Source: Aquabacterium sp.
GTDB taxonomy: Bacteria; Pseudomonadota; Gammaproteobacteria; Burkholderiales; Burkholderiaceae_C
Length of the DNA: 64,000 nucleotides
Assembly (NCBI GenBank): GCA_029865965.1
Contig: JARXAJ010000298.1
Location: forward strand, 1-64,000
Reading direction: 5' to 3'
Shown here: positions 9,476-19,083 of the stretch, in pieces
How positions within the stretch are numbered: position 1 is the stretch's first letter
How the letters are laid out: every line of letters starts with the position of its first letter
Made by a program: the position numbers and the translations under genes
The notes under the pieces: generated by a model
Told to the model about the DNA's origin: nothing
What the model saw: the letters and a program-made list of their open reading frames with translations, nothing else
The model's database searches: none

Positions 9476-11620
9476 ATGTTCAGCGTCGACGATCTGCTGA
9501 CCTTTCAACTGCCAAATACCGGCCTGCAAGCTGCTGGCTTCGGTCTGGTTGCGTTGCTGTATGCGGCATATGCAGCCCACCTGGTGCGCGGCGGCCTCTT
9601 GCGCAAGCCCAGCGACCGCGCGGCCCTGTGGTTCACCACGGCGGTGCTGGTCACGGCAGCCTGGGGGCTGACTGGCATGGTCGACCAGGTGTCGACCAAA
9701 CTCGCGACCTGGCACCTGGCGCTGGCCTTCGACCAGCTGCGTTATGCCGCCTGGGCGGGTTTCATGCTGCTGCTGTTGCGGCCGATGGTCACTGCGTTGG
9801 CGCCGTGGCGTGCGCGCTTGTGGCAGGCGTTGCCGGTTCTTCTTCTGGCCTTGGGCGGCGTGTGCAACCTCCTGCTGGGCTTGGCTGTCGGGCCCCAGGC
9901 GCTGGCCGCGCGCGGGCTGGTGATCAGCCAGCTGGCCTGGGCGGTGCTGGGTTTGCTGCTGGTGGAACAGGTCTTCCGTAACCAGGCCGAGCAGAACCGC
10001 TGGGGCGCCAAGCCGCTGTGCCTGGGCCTGGGCCTTCTGTTCCTGTTCGACATCTACCTGTTCAGCCAGGCTTTGATGTTTGGCAGCTTCGACAACGACG
10101 CACTTGCTGCCCGCAGCCTAGTGCATGCGGTGGCGGTGCCGCTGCTGCTGATGGCCAGCAGCCGCAGCCAGCGCTGGCTGACCAAGGTGCAGGTATCGAA
10201 GACCGCAGCGTTCTACTCGGCATCACTGCTGCTGATTGGCCTGTACCTGCTGTTCACCGCCGCAGTTGGCTACTACGTCCGGTTCTTCGGCGGCACCTGG
10301 GGCGGTGCGCTGCAGGTGGCGCTGCTGTTTGCGGCGCTGGTGGTGCTGTTGGTCTTGGTGTTCTCGGGCGCCATGCGCGCGCGGTTGCGGGTGTTCCTGG
10401 GCAAGAACTTCTTCAGCTACCGCTACGACTACCGCCTGGAGTGGCTGCGCTTCACCGCCATGCTGTCAACCAAGAGCGCGCCGCAGGAAGTGGGCGGGCT
10501 GGTGGTGCGCGGCCTGGCCAACATGGTGGAGTGCAGCGCGGGCAGCCTGTGGTTCAAGGCCCTGGGCGATGACCAGTTTGTGCAGTCGGCCGCCTGGAAC
10601 CTGCCCGACCTGCAGGTGCGCGAGCCGGTGGACTCATCGTTCTCACGCCTGATGGGTGAGCGCGAATGGATCATTGACCTGGGCGCTATCCGCGCTGGCA
10701 AGGGCGCGGACGACGAGACCGTGCAGCCGCCAGCCTGGCTGGATGGTCTGCCAGGTGTCTGGCTGGCGGTGCCTCTACTGGTCGGCGATGACATGCTGGG
10801 TTTTGTACTGCTGGCCAAACCCCGAACGGACGTGGCATTAGACTGGGAAGTACGCGACCTGCTCAAGACGGCTGCCCGCCAGGCGGCCGGCTTCCTGGCC
10901 CAGATGCACGCCACCGAGGCCCTGCTGGAAGCGCGCAAGTTCGACGCCTTCAACAAGATGAGCGCTTTCGTCGTGCACGACCTGAAGAACATCATCACCC
11001 AACTGTCGTTGATGACGAAGAATGCCGAGCGCCACAGCGATAACCCCGAATTCCAGGCCGACATGCTGATGACAGTGGAAAGCTCGCTCGAAAAAATGCG
11101 CCAAATGATGGTGCAACTGCGAGAGGGCGAAAAACCTGCCGGCTTGGCATCAGGTGTTGAACTGGCCCCCATCCTCCAACGCATTGAAGACGCGTCAAGA
11201 CACCGTGGCCGAAAAGTCGAGATCCACATGAATGACAGGTTGGCCACGCGCGGCCATGCACAGCGCCTGGAGCGTGTGATCGGCCATGTTGTGCAGAATG
11301 CCCTGGACGCCACGCCCGACTCGGGTAGGGTGTGGGTGCGCTTGGCGCAGGCAGCGGGGCGGGTGCTGGTGGAAGTGGGCGACACCGGCGCCGGTATGTC
11401 GCCTGAATTCATCCAGCACCGGCTGTTCCGGCCCTTCAACTCCACCAAGGCCAACGGCATGGGCATCGGTTCCTACGAGAGCTTTCAGTACATCAAGGAA
11501 CTCGGTGGGAGCATCGACGTGAAGAGTGAACTGGGACAAGGCACGGTGGTCACGCTGCTGATGCCTGTATTCGACCTGCGCACTGGCACCGACCTGCGCG
11601 CGTCCGCGCTGGCAGCATGA
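9476..11620 (+). CDS. prsK: PEP-CTERM system membrane histidine kinase PrsK
   Basis: N-terminal multi-TM region, GAF-like middle, 'SAFVVHDLKNIITQLSLMTKNAERHSDNPEFQ' and HATPase 'GDTGAGMSPEFIQHRLFRPFNSTKANGMGIGSYES'; immediately followed by the PrsR-type regulator. Confidence 0.85.
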   Translation: MFSVDDLLTFQLPNTGLQAAGFGLVALLYAAYAAHLVRGGLLRKPSDRAALWFTTAVLVTAAWGLTGMVDQVSTKLATWHLALAFDQLRYAAWAGFMLLLLRPMVTALAPWRARLWQALPVLLLALGGVCNLLLGLAVGPQALAARGLVISQLAWAVLGLLLVEQVFRNQAEQNRWGAKPLCLGLGLLFLFDIYLFSQALMFGSFDNDALAARSLVHAVAVPLLLMASSRSQRWLTKVQVSKTAAFYSASLLLIGLYLLFTAAVGYYVRFFGGTWGGALQVALLFAALVVLLVLVFSGAMRARLRVFLGKNFFSYRYDYRLEWLRFTAMLSTKSAPQEVGGLVVRGLANMVECSAGSLWFKALGDDQFVQSAAWNLPDLQVREPVDSSFSRLMGEREWIIDLGAIRAGKGADDETVQPPAWLDGLPGVWLAVPLLVGDDMLGFVLLAKPRTDVALDWEVRDLLKTAARQAAGFLAQMHATEALLEARKFDAFNKMSAFVVHDLKNIITQLSLMTKNAERHSDNPEFQADMLMTVESSLEKMRQMMVQLREGEKPAGLASGVELAPILQRIEDASRHRGRKVEIHMNDRLATRGHAQRLERVIGHVVQNALDATPDSGRVWVRLAQAAGRVLVEVGDTGAGMSPEFIQHRLFRPFNSTKANGMGIGSYESFQYIKELGGSIDVKSELGQGTVVTLLMPVFDLRTGTDLRASALAA

Positions 11621-12990
11621 GCAATACGGCCCCGTCGTCGTCGCCGCTGTTGATCGTCGAGGATGATCTGGCGCTGCAGAAGCAGATCAAGTGGAGCCTG
11701 GACCGGTTTGACTGCGTGACGGCGAGTGATCGTGAGTCGGCTCTGGTGGCCTTTCGGCGCCATCAGCCGGCGGTGGTGACGATGGACCTGGGCCTGCCGC
11801 CTGATCCGGATGCGACGAGTGAGGGGTTCAAGCTGCTGGAGCAGTTGCTTGCTGTCGACCCCAACGTCAAGGTGATCGTGCTGACGGGGCAGAACGACCA
11901 GGCCAATGCGCTCAGGGCGATTGCGTTAGGGGCGTACGACTTCTTTGCCAAGCCGTTTGAGCCCGAACTGCTGGGCTTGACCATCGACCGCGCATTTCGT
12001 CTGGCCGAGTTGCAGGCTGAGAACCGGCGGCTGCAGGCAGTCCACCAGCCAGATGCGTTGAGTGGCTTGATCACGCGGGATCCGGCGATGCTTCGCACGT
12101 GCCGATTGATCGAAAAGGTGGCGTCCAGCGATGCAACGGTGCTCTTGTTGGGCGAGAGCGGCACCGGAAAGGAGGTGCTTGCCCAGGGCTTGCACCAAGC
12201 CAGCAAGCGCGTTGGGCGGTTTGTGGGGATCAATTGCGCCGCGATTCCCGAGAACCTGCTGGAGAGCGAACTCTTCGGGCATGAGCGGGGCGCGTTCACT
12301 GGCGCCACCAAGACAACGCCAGGCAAGATTGAATCAGCCGATGGCGGCACGCTGATGTTGGACGAGATCGGCGATCTTCCCCAGTCGTTGCAGGCCAAGC
12401 TGCTGCGTTTCCTGCAAGAGCGAAAGTTTGAGCGGGTTGGCGGCCGGCAGGAGATCGCGGTCGATGTTCGTGTGGTGTGCGCCACGCACCAGCAACTCCA
12501 GACGCTGATTGCAGAACGGCGGTTCCGCGAGGACCTGTACTACAGGTTGGCGGAGATCGTGATCAACATCCCGCCCCTGCGGGATCGCCAGGGCGATGCG
12601 GTGCTGTTGGCGCAGTCATTCCTGCGCCGCTTTGGGCAGGATCAACGGAAAGGGAGTCTCATGTTCACCGACGACGCCTTGGCCGCCATCACGCAGCACC
12701 GATGGGCAGGAAACGTCCGTGAATTGCTCAATGTCGTGCGCCGCGCCGTGATCATGGCTGACGGCGGGCGCGTCACAGCCACCGACCTCGGGCTGGCCGC
12801 TGCGCCTGAATCGGGTGAGCGCGAGGCTGCGCCCGATCTGGACTTGCGCCGCGTTCGGGAGGCCGCCGAACGACAGGCCGTGCTGTCAGCGCTGGCATGG
12901 ACTGACAACAATGTTGCCAAGGCATCGGAGATGCTGGGTGTCAGCCGCCCCACCCTCTACGACTTGATGACACGCCTGTCGATTCGTTGA
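11617..12990 (+). CDS. prsR: PEP-CTERM system sigma-54-dependent response regulator PrsR
   Basis: Receiver domain 'LLIVEDDLALQKQIKWSL', sigma-54 AAA+ 'GESGTGKEVLAQGLH', 'GAFTGA', C-terminal Fis-type HTH 'NVAKASEMLGVSRPTLYDLMTRL'; overlaps prsK by 4 bp. Confidence 0.9.
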   Translation: MSNTAPSSSPLLIVEDDLALQKQIKWSLDRFDCVTASDRESALVAFRRHQPAVVTMDLGLPPDPDATSEGFKLLEQLLAVDPNVKVIVLTGQNDQANALRAIALGAYDFFAKPFEPELLGLTIDRAFRLAELQAENRRLQAVHQPDALSGLITRDPAMLRTCRLIEKVASSDATVLLLGESGTGKEVLAQGLHQASKRVGRFVGINCAAIPENLLESELFGHERGAFTGATKTTPGKIESADGGTLMLDEIGDLPQSLQAKLLRFLQERKFERVGGRQEIAVDVRVVCATHQQLQTLIAERRFREDLYYRLAEIVINIPPLRDRQGDAVLLAQSFLRRFGQDQRKGSLMFTDDALAAITQHRWAGNVRELLNVVRRAVIMADGGRVTATDLGLAAAPESGEREAAPDLDLRRVREAAERQAVLSALAWTDNNVAKASEMLGVSRPTLYDLMTRLSIR

Positions 12991-13007
12991 ATCTCAGGCG
13001 CTCGTTG

Positions 13008-15776
13008 CTACAGCTTCTTCAGCAATTCAGTCACCTCGGGTTGGCCCTCGAACGCAGGGCCTAGCTTGCTGAGTGTTTCGAGTTCCTCGCGCGCCTGCAC
13101 CTTGTCGCCGTTCTTGACCAGCAAACGCGCCAACCCCATTCGAAAGACCGCCTCCTTGGGCGCTTGAGAGACTGCCTTGCGTTGCCACTCGATCGCCTTG
13201 CCTGTCTCGCCGTCAGCAGACAGGGCCAGCGCCAGCGTGTCCATCAGCTGTGCTTCGTTCGGTGATACCTTCAATGCCTGCGCTGCCAGCGTTGCGGCAC
13301 CCGGCTTGTTCTGCTGGACCATCAACCAGGCAACATTGTTCAGTGCCATCGCGTGTTCGGGTCGCAGTGCAAGCACTTCTCGAAAACGGTTCTCGGCGCG
13401 GGCGTAGTTGCCCTTGACCAACCAAGCTGCGCCGAGTTGAAAGACGACCTCTGGATGTCGCGGATGGTCCTTCATCCACGACGTCACGAACGCATCGGCT
13501 TCCTGCAAACGGCCAGCGGCGGCATAGAGTTCCACCAGGCGCACGGCCGCCTCGCGTGTCGATGCACGCTTGAGCGACTCTCGCATGGAGTTGATCGCTG
13601 CAGGCCAATCGCGTTGCAAGGCTTGGATGTCGGACTGCAGCTGCCAGCCGACAGACTCGTTCGGGCGATCCTTCTGAAGCTGCCTGGCGATCGCCAGTCC
13701 TTCATCGAACCGCTTGCGCGACACAGCCACCATGACGAGGGCTCGCCGGGCGGCAATGGAGTCAGGCGCCAGTTCCAGCGCGCGCCTGAGCGATCTCGTG
13801 GCGTTGTCGTGGTCCTGGGCTGCGAGGTAGCCTTCAGCCAGCCTCAGATGCGCCTGCGCCGATCCCGGCTTGATCGTTGTTGCCTTGGTGAGTGTTGCAA
13901 TCGCTTGCCGAAGATTGCCTCCGGCTACCTGGACCCGGGCGAGAGCGTCGAGCAGCAGCAGGTCGTCCGGCATCGCGGCCAACCCAGCCTCTGCCGCAAC
14001 GTTTGCGTTCTTGATGTCATGCCGCCCCAGCATGAAGTCGATCTGCACGACCCGTGCGGCAGCGTCGTCCGGGCTCTCCTTGACGGCGCGATCCAACAAC
14101 TCGACCACCTCTGTGGAGGCTGCGCCGGTGGAGCTCAACAACAGCGCCAATGCAACCATGGCCCGGCTGTTTTTGGGCTCGCGGGCCAGCACGGCCCTGT
14201 AGCGCTGTTGTGCATCCTCGGGTTTCTTTTCTGCCAGATCCAGGGCCACCAGTGTCGTGGTGGCCGCAAAGTAGGTCGGGTCTTTCGTCAGCGCCAGTTC
14301 CAGGCTCTTGCGCGCGCCAGGAATGTCCCTCTGCCTGATCAGCACCTTGCCGCGCAAGTGGTGTGGAAGCGGACTGTCTGCCATCTTTTCTTGCAGCCGA
14401 TCGATGGCCTTCAGCGCCTGTCCCGTTTCATTACGGCGCAGCCTCATGCTGATCAATGCCATGTCGGCATAGGTTGAACCGCCGCTGCCTGTCGCGATGG
14501 ACTCGAGCTCCTGCAGTCCGGCCTCCGGGTTGCCCTTGGACACTTGTGTCAAAGCCACCGCAGTCCGCAGGTTGACTGCGTCGGGACTCAGCTTGAGCGC
14601 ACGCTTGAAGAAGTCTTCAGCACGCACAAGATCGCCGGATAACAGATGCGATTCAGCGGCAAGCGCGAGATCCTCGGCCCTTGGCTGCTGCGCGTCGAGC
14701 AAGGACTTCAGGGGTGCAAGAGCCTTGTCTGGTTCTCCTGCGCGCAAATAGGTTTTTGCCAGCAGGCGGCGCGCCTCGGGCTGCTCAGGTGAGGCAGCGA
14801 GCACCTTCTTCAGATGGCGTTCTGCAAGCAGCGTCGACCCTCCGTTGAGTTCGACTGTCGCGGCCAACTGCAACACACTGGCGTTGTTCGGCGATGACTT
14901 CAGCAGTTGTTGTGTGATGCCCCGAGCAACCTGAAAGTTCGAGTCCAGCAGGGCGACATGCGCCTCGTAGTAGCGCGTCTCCAACCGGTCCGGGAGCACC
15001 TTGCGCATGTCGGCGACGCGGGCCTTGAACGCGGCCATGTCCCGCTGCTGGAACAACAACGCAGCCAGCCCTGCATGGGCCTCGGGATAGCGCGGGTCAC
15101 TGGCGAGGGCGTCCGCGAACGCCTTCTTGGCGCCCTCGAGGTCTCCTTGACTGATCCACAACAACTGGGCCTTGAGCAGCCACGCCTCCCGCAAGCGCGG
15201 CTTGTCCTTCAGCAGGCCGTCGACCTGGGTCAGCGCATCGTCTATCGCACCTTTGCCGGCGGTCAATCGCGCCATTTGCAGCCGCGCGGACAGGTTCTGC
15301 TCATCGGCCGCAAGGGCCGCCTTCAGCGCAATTTCGCACTCGGCCATCTGCCCGAGCGTCGCATGCGCCGCTGCCACGGCCGCCTTCAGTTCGGCATTGA
15401 CCTTTGGCGCGGTGAGCACCGTGGTGTTGTAACGGTCGACCACTGCCTTCGACTGGCCGGCTGCCACCATGGCCTTGGCCAACCAGGGCAGAACTTCGTC
15501 GTTGCTGAACCCCAAGCTTGCTGCGCGGTCCAGTTCTGCGACAGCGCTGGCAGAGTCCCCGTTCAGGAACAACGCACGACCGAGTAGGAATCGGGCTTCA
15601 GCAGACTGCGGGTTGCCTTGCAGCGCCGACTTCAATTGAAGCACTGCGCCAGCAGCGTCCTGTTTGTCGAGCAGAGCCTTGGCGGACGACAACAGCGCTG
15701 CCTCTGACGATCCGCCACAACCGCCCGCGACGGCAATTGCCGCCACCAGTGCCGCCGCCGTTGCAATCCGGTACAT
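13008..15776 (-). CDS. prsT: PEP-CTERM system TPR-repeat lipoprotein PrsT
   Basis: Lipobox 'AIAVAGGC', then tandem TPR repeats over ~900 aa; adjacent to prsKR. ORF extends to 15818 using a TTG start; ATG at 15776 preferred. Confidence 0.85.
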   Translation of the reverse strand: MYRIATAAALVAAIAVAGGCGGSSEAALLSSAKALLDKQDAAGAVLQLKSALQGNPQSAEARFLLGRALFLNGDSASAVAELDRAASLGFSNDEVLPWLAKAMVAAGQSKAVVDRYNTTVLTAPKVNAELKAAVAAAHATLGQMAECEIALKAALAADEQNLSARLQMARLTAGKGAIDDALTQVDGLLKDKPRLREAWLLKAQLLWISQGDLEGAKKAFADALASDPRYPEAHAGLAALLFQQRDMAAFKARVADMRKVLPDRLETRYYEAHVALLDSNFQVARGITQQLLKSSPNNASVLQLAATVELNGGSTLLAERHLKKVLAASPEQPEARRLLAKTYLRAGEPDKALAPLKSLLDAQQPRAEDLALAAESHLLSGDLVRAEDFFKRALKLSPDAVNLRTAVALTQVSKGNPEAGLQELESIATGSGGSTYADMALISMRLRRNETGQALKAIDRLQEKMADSPLPHHLRGKVLIRQRDIPGARKSLELALTKDPTYFAATTTLVALDLAEKKPEDAQQRYRAVLAREPKNSRAMVALALLLSSTGAASTEVVELLDRAVKESPDDAAARVVQIDFMLGRHDIKNANVAAEAGLAAMPDDLLLLDALARVQVAGGNLRQAIATLTKATTIKPGSAQAHLRLAEGYLAAQDHDNATRSLRRALELAPDSIAARRALVMVAVSRKRFDEGLAIARQLQKDRPNESVGWQLQSDIQALQRDWPAAINSMRESLKRASTREAAVRLVELYAAAGRLQEADAFVTSWMKDHPRHPEVVFQLGAAWLVKGNYARAENRFREVLALRPEHAMALNNVAWLMVQQNKPGAATLAAQALKVSPNEAQLMDTLALALSADGETGKAIEWQRKAVSQAPKEAVFRMGLARLLVKNGDKVQAREELETLSKLGPAFEGQPEVTELLKKL

Positions 15777-15861
15777 CCGATCAGGCTTCAAACGACGCTC
15801 CCAGTGGATCTTGGCCAAGACGATGCCCGGCAGGATCGTAGTACATCGATCCTCAAGAGGC

Positions 15862-15883
15862 CGACCCGCAGCGTGGCGGGTCG
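15862..15883. repeat. Perfect inverted repeat/hairpin upstream of prsT
   Basis: cgacccgc-agcgtg-gcgggtcg, 8-bp stem, 6-nt loop, between the acyltransferase stop and prsT. Confidence 0.5.
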
Positions 15884-15890
15884 TGGAATC

Positions 15891-16604
15891 TCACGCACTT
15901 GGCAGCGGCACGGTCGCGCTGATGGCACGCCGGGAGATCAGGCGGGCGGGCACGCCGCCCCACACCTCGCCAGGACCGATGCGTGTGCCTTTGGTGACCA
16001 CTGCGCCGACCGACACGATGGCACCGTCCCCAATTACCACATCCGGCATCACCACGGCATGCGCCCCAACAGTCACGTCGTTACCGATCCGAACAGTGAA
16101 CAGCTCGAACCGATCGCCTTCGATCACGTGCGCGAACACAACCGCGTCGTGGCCGATGATGGTGCGCTCGCCCATGGTGGTGAGTGGGGGATCGAGCAAT
16201 GCGCCGGCAGCATAGGTGTCCCGACCCAAGCGGGCGCCCAGTGCGAGGTACACGATCCGCATCAGCGGCACCGGCACGAAGTGGGTGCGGACGAGTCCGT
16301 TGAAGATCATCAGATAGAACAGGATGTTGACCTGGGCGGCGAACTCTGCCCGCGTGCCCATGGCCTGCGGCCCTGTTTGCAAGGGCACGGCCCACAAGAA
16401 CAGGCGGTTCGCGCAGATGGCCAGGACATAGAAGAGAACGACGAAAACCATCAGCATCGCCAGGCTGCTGAATCGGCCAAGCGGTGCGTCTCGCAGCAAC
16501 AGCCAACTCACTGCGGATGCCAGCGCCACGACGGCGACGCACAGCAGGGTGAAGCAGGCAATCTGGGGCGGTGTGATCTTGCGCATTTGGGGTTGAGCGG
16601 CCAA
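15891..16604 (-). CDS. Acyltransferase with left-handed beta-helix (hexapeptide repeat) domain and N-terminal TM segments
   Basis: 'TIIGHDAVVFAHVIEGDRFELFTVRIGNDVTVGAHAVVMPDVVIGDGAIVSVGAVVTKGTRIGPGEVWGGVPAR'. Confidence 0.75.
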   Translation of the reverse strand: MAAQPQMRKITPPQIACFTLLCVAVVALASAVSWLLLRDAPLGRFSSLAMLMVFVVLFYVLAICANRLFLWAVPLQTGPQAMGTRAEFAAQVNILFYLMIFNGLVRTHFVPVPLMRIVYLALGARLGRDTYAAGALLDPPLTTMGERTIIGHDAVVFAHVIEGDRFELFTVRIGNDVTVGAHAVVMPDVVIGDGAIVSVGAVVTKGTRIGPGEVWGGVPARLISRRAISATVPLPSA

Positions 16605-16703
16605 TGGGGTAGGTCACCGCAACCGCAGCGCCACCACCGGGAATGCGGTTCCCGAGTAAAGCCGTCGGAAGATCTTACACTCGGCTCCGGCTGAATGGGG
16701 TGT

Positions 16704-16717
16704 TGACTTCTAAGTCA
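16704..16717. promoter_or_regulatory. Perfect dyad TGACTT-CT-AAGTCA, candidate activator (PrsR) site
   Basis: 6-bp perfect inverted repeat with 2-bp spacer, ~27-40 bp upstream of a sigma-54 -24 element. Confidence 0.4.
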
Positions 16718-16742
16718 TTGAAAAGAAACAAACTTCTGCGTC

Positions 16743-16758
16743 TGGCATGCTCGTTGCT
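16743..16758 (+). promoter_or_regulatory. Sigma-54 (RpoN) promoter for PEP-CTERM gene
   Basis: TGGCATGCTCGTTGCT: GG-N10-GC with near-consensus TGGCAtg/TTGCt elements, ~50 bp upstream of the ATG at 16809. Confidence 0.8.
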
Positions 16759-16808
16759 AACTTGGCTGGACCCGCGGCATCTGCCACTTTCGCTCAAAGG
16801 ATGTTTCC

Positions 16809-17645
16809 ATGATCAAACTCAAGTCCGTTGTTTCAGCCATCGGCGCAGCTTGCCTGATGGCCATTGCGGCGCCCAGTTTCGCCACGCCCACGCTCGTGTT
16901 CAAGGACGGCGCCAACACATTCAGCATCGATCCTTTCGATGGCTTCGACTGGCAGTCGAATGCAACGGCGGTCGTGTCTCCGCCAGTGTTCAACGGCACC
17001 ACCGTGTTGACCACCAGCTTCCTGGCCTCTGCGTCCAAGATCAAGCTCGAAGGCGGCGGTGACGCCCTCAACGTGTCCGGCCTGGGCGTCGATTACGAGT
17101 TCACTGTCAAGGCAACGATTCGGGAAACCGTGGTGTGCGTGCTTCCTGTGGGCCCTGTCTGCCAGATTGCCGCGTTCACCGCAGTCGGCGGCTCGTACGA
17201 AATCTTCTACGATGATGTTGCGGATTCCAACATCCTGACTGGTACTGGCTTTGTGGATGGCCTGTCGATCCTGACCGGTACAATCGATCCCGGATTTGCA
17301 GGCACGTTCGCCCTGACCAGCGCCACCAGCGGCGCCGGCGTCTTCACCTTCAATGGTGCAGTGATGTCGACCGAAACCGACAACACCAAGGCTGCCTATT
17401 TCGCACCCGCACTGGCGCAGTCCAACGCTGCGTCCACGCTGCAGCTCGGCGGCACCGGGACGTCCTGGACGCCTCCCTCGTCGTGGACCGACGGCGGTGG
17501 CATTCCGACTGGTTCGCTGGTTTTCCAGGCCGACGGCAATCAGACCTTCGACCCCGCCAAGGTTCCGGAACCCGGCACGCTTGCTCTGGTGGGCCTGAGC
17601 CTGGCTGGTCTCGGCTTCGCACGTCGTCGCATCGCCAAGAAGTAA
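16809..17645 (+). CDS. PEP-CTERM sorting domain-containing secreted protein
   Basis: Signal peptide MIKLKSVVSAIGAACLMAIAAPSFA and C-terminal 'VPEPGTLALVGLSLAGLGFARRRIAKK'. Confidence 0.95.
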   Translation: MIKLKSVVSAIGAACLMAIAAPSFATPTLVFKDGANTFSIDPFDGFDWQSNATAVVSPPVFNGTTVLTTSFLASASKIKLEGGGDALNVSGLGVDYEFTVKATIRETVVCVLPVGPVCQIAAFTAVGGSYEIFYDDVADSNILTGTGFVDGLSILTGTIDPGFAGTFALTSATSGAGVFTFNGAVMSTETDNTKAAYFAPALAQSNAASTLQLGGTGTSWTPPSSWTDGGGIPTGSLVFQADGNQTFDPAKVPEPGTLALVGLSLAGLGFARRRIAKK

Positions 17646-17659
17646 GCTGACCCTGCGGG

Positions 17660-18910
17660 TCAACCCAAGCCGGCCCCAGGGCCGGCTTTTTCTTTGTGGG
17701 GCCAAGTCGAGCCCAGAAGCCCGTCGACCACCTCACGGAAGTGATGGGCGGACGATCGTGCGGCCAGCACGCCCTGGAGCCTGCGCGCCTGATACGAAAA
17801 CGCCGCATCATTCAGCAGGCGGTACATCGCCTCTGCAAGGCGCTGCGGCACCAGCTGATCTGCGCGCACCGACAACCCGGCCCCGGCGCGGACCACATGG
17901 TGCATGTTCAGCAACTGGTCCAGATTGGCGGGCACGCCCAGCACAGGTGTGCCCTGTTGCAGAGCCTGGTGGGAGCCTGGGCTGCCACCATTGCAGACGA
18001 CGAATCGTGCCAATGCTGACAGCGCAATCCCCGGCAGCATGTGCTGTGAGACCACTGCGTCGCCATGCCGGTGCCGCCATTGGTCCGGTGGGCCCGCAGC
18101 TGCGACCCGGCAACCCGACGCCACCGCGCTGTCGATGATGGCGTCCAGTGACGCTGGGTCCCCAGAACTCCCGAGGGACACATACACCAACGGCGCTGAA
18201 CCCGGGCTGATGTCCAGCCCCGACGGTATGTCCGCCTGCGGCGACCAAACCACTGGTCCGATGTACCTGTACCGCGATGGGTCCGGTCGGCCGCTGACTG
18301 GCACCATCTCCGGAACATCGGCGAACAGTGTCAGATCCGCCTCGGTGAAGACGCGGCGCAGGTCGAATCCAGGCGAAACCAACCCATGCCGGTGGCACAG
18401 TCGGTGCATTGGCAGGCTGTGCTGCGCCATGATCAGCGGCCGCAGCAGTTGAAACCCGGCATTGGCAACCCGGTGTCCGAGCAGGCGGGTGCTCGCGTGC
18501 ACTGGCACGTCGAACGCGGGTGCCGCGTCTGGGCTCCAGTAGGCATTCGAGATCGCCACGTATGGCACGCCCGCCCGGCGTGCGCTGACCGCGAGCGACA
18601 GGCGGAAGTCGCCCACCACGAGATCGGGGCGGAAGTCGCGGATGACCCGAAGGTCGTCGTCGACATACGCCTGCAAGGTGTCCAGTGGATAAACAGGTCG
18701 GCCGGCAGCCACTGCCGCGAGATAGGCACGTGTGCCGATGCAGTGCAAGTCCCGTACAGGGAGCCCAGCATCTGTCACAAGAGAACGGAAGTCAGCGCCG
18801 GTGGCCACACAAACCTCGTACCTGGCCCGGTCCAGTGCAGATGCCAGCACCACAGGGCGCGACACATGAGCCAGCGTGGCTGCTTCACCGAAGAATAGAA
18901 CGCGCTTCAT
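17660..18910 (-). CDS. Glycosyltransferase (MGT/UGT-like, GT1/GT28 fold)
   Basis: 'MKRVLFFGEAATLAHVSRPVVLASAL', 'PLVYVSLGSSGD', 'FVVCNGGSPGSHQALQQGTPVLGVPANLDQLLNM' nucleotide-sugar binding signature. Confidence 0.8.
   Translation of the reverse strand: MKRVLFFGEAATLAHVSRPVVLASALDRARYEVCVATGADFRSLVTDAGLPVRDLHCIGTRAYLAAVAAGRPVYPLDTLQAYVDDDLRVIRDFRPDLVVGDFRLSLAVSARRAGVPYVAISNAYWSPDAAPAFDVPVHASTRLLGHRVANAGFQLLRPLIMAQHSLPMHRLCHRHGLVSPGFDLRRVFTEADLTLFADVPEMVPVSGRPDPSRYRYIGPVVWSPQADIPSGLDISPGSAPLVYVSLGSSGDPASLDAIIDSAVASGCRVAAAGPPDQWRHRHGDAVVSQHMLPGIALSALARFVVCNGGSPGSHQALQQGTPVLGVPANLDQLLNMHHVVRAGAGLSVRADQLVPQRLAEAMYRLLNDAAFSYQARRLQGVLAARSSAHHFREVVDGLLGSTWPHKEKAGPGAGLG
17668..17696 (+). terminator. 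Rho-independent terminator downstream of PEP-CTERM gene
   Basis: agccggccccagggccggctttttct: GC-rich stem followed by T5 tract. Confidence 0.8.
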
Positions 18911-19083
18911 CAGTTGCAGGCTTTCAAGGCGACATTCCGGCATTGTGGACGCTTACCTCAAGCACCAGGCCGAAAAGCGCATGACTCGGTTGGGATCGGA
19001 GCGCATAAGCGCGAATTGCACCTTCACCGATGCCGCTAACATCGCATCATGTCCGCCTCTTTGCACTCCCCTTCGCCGCTGAC

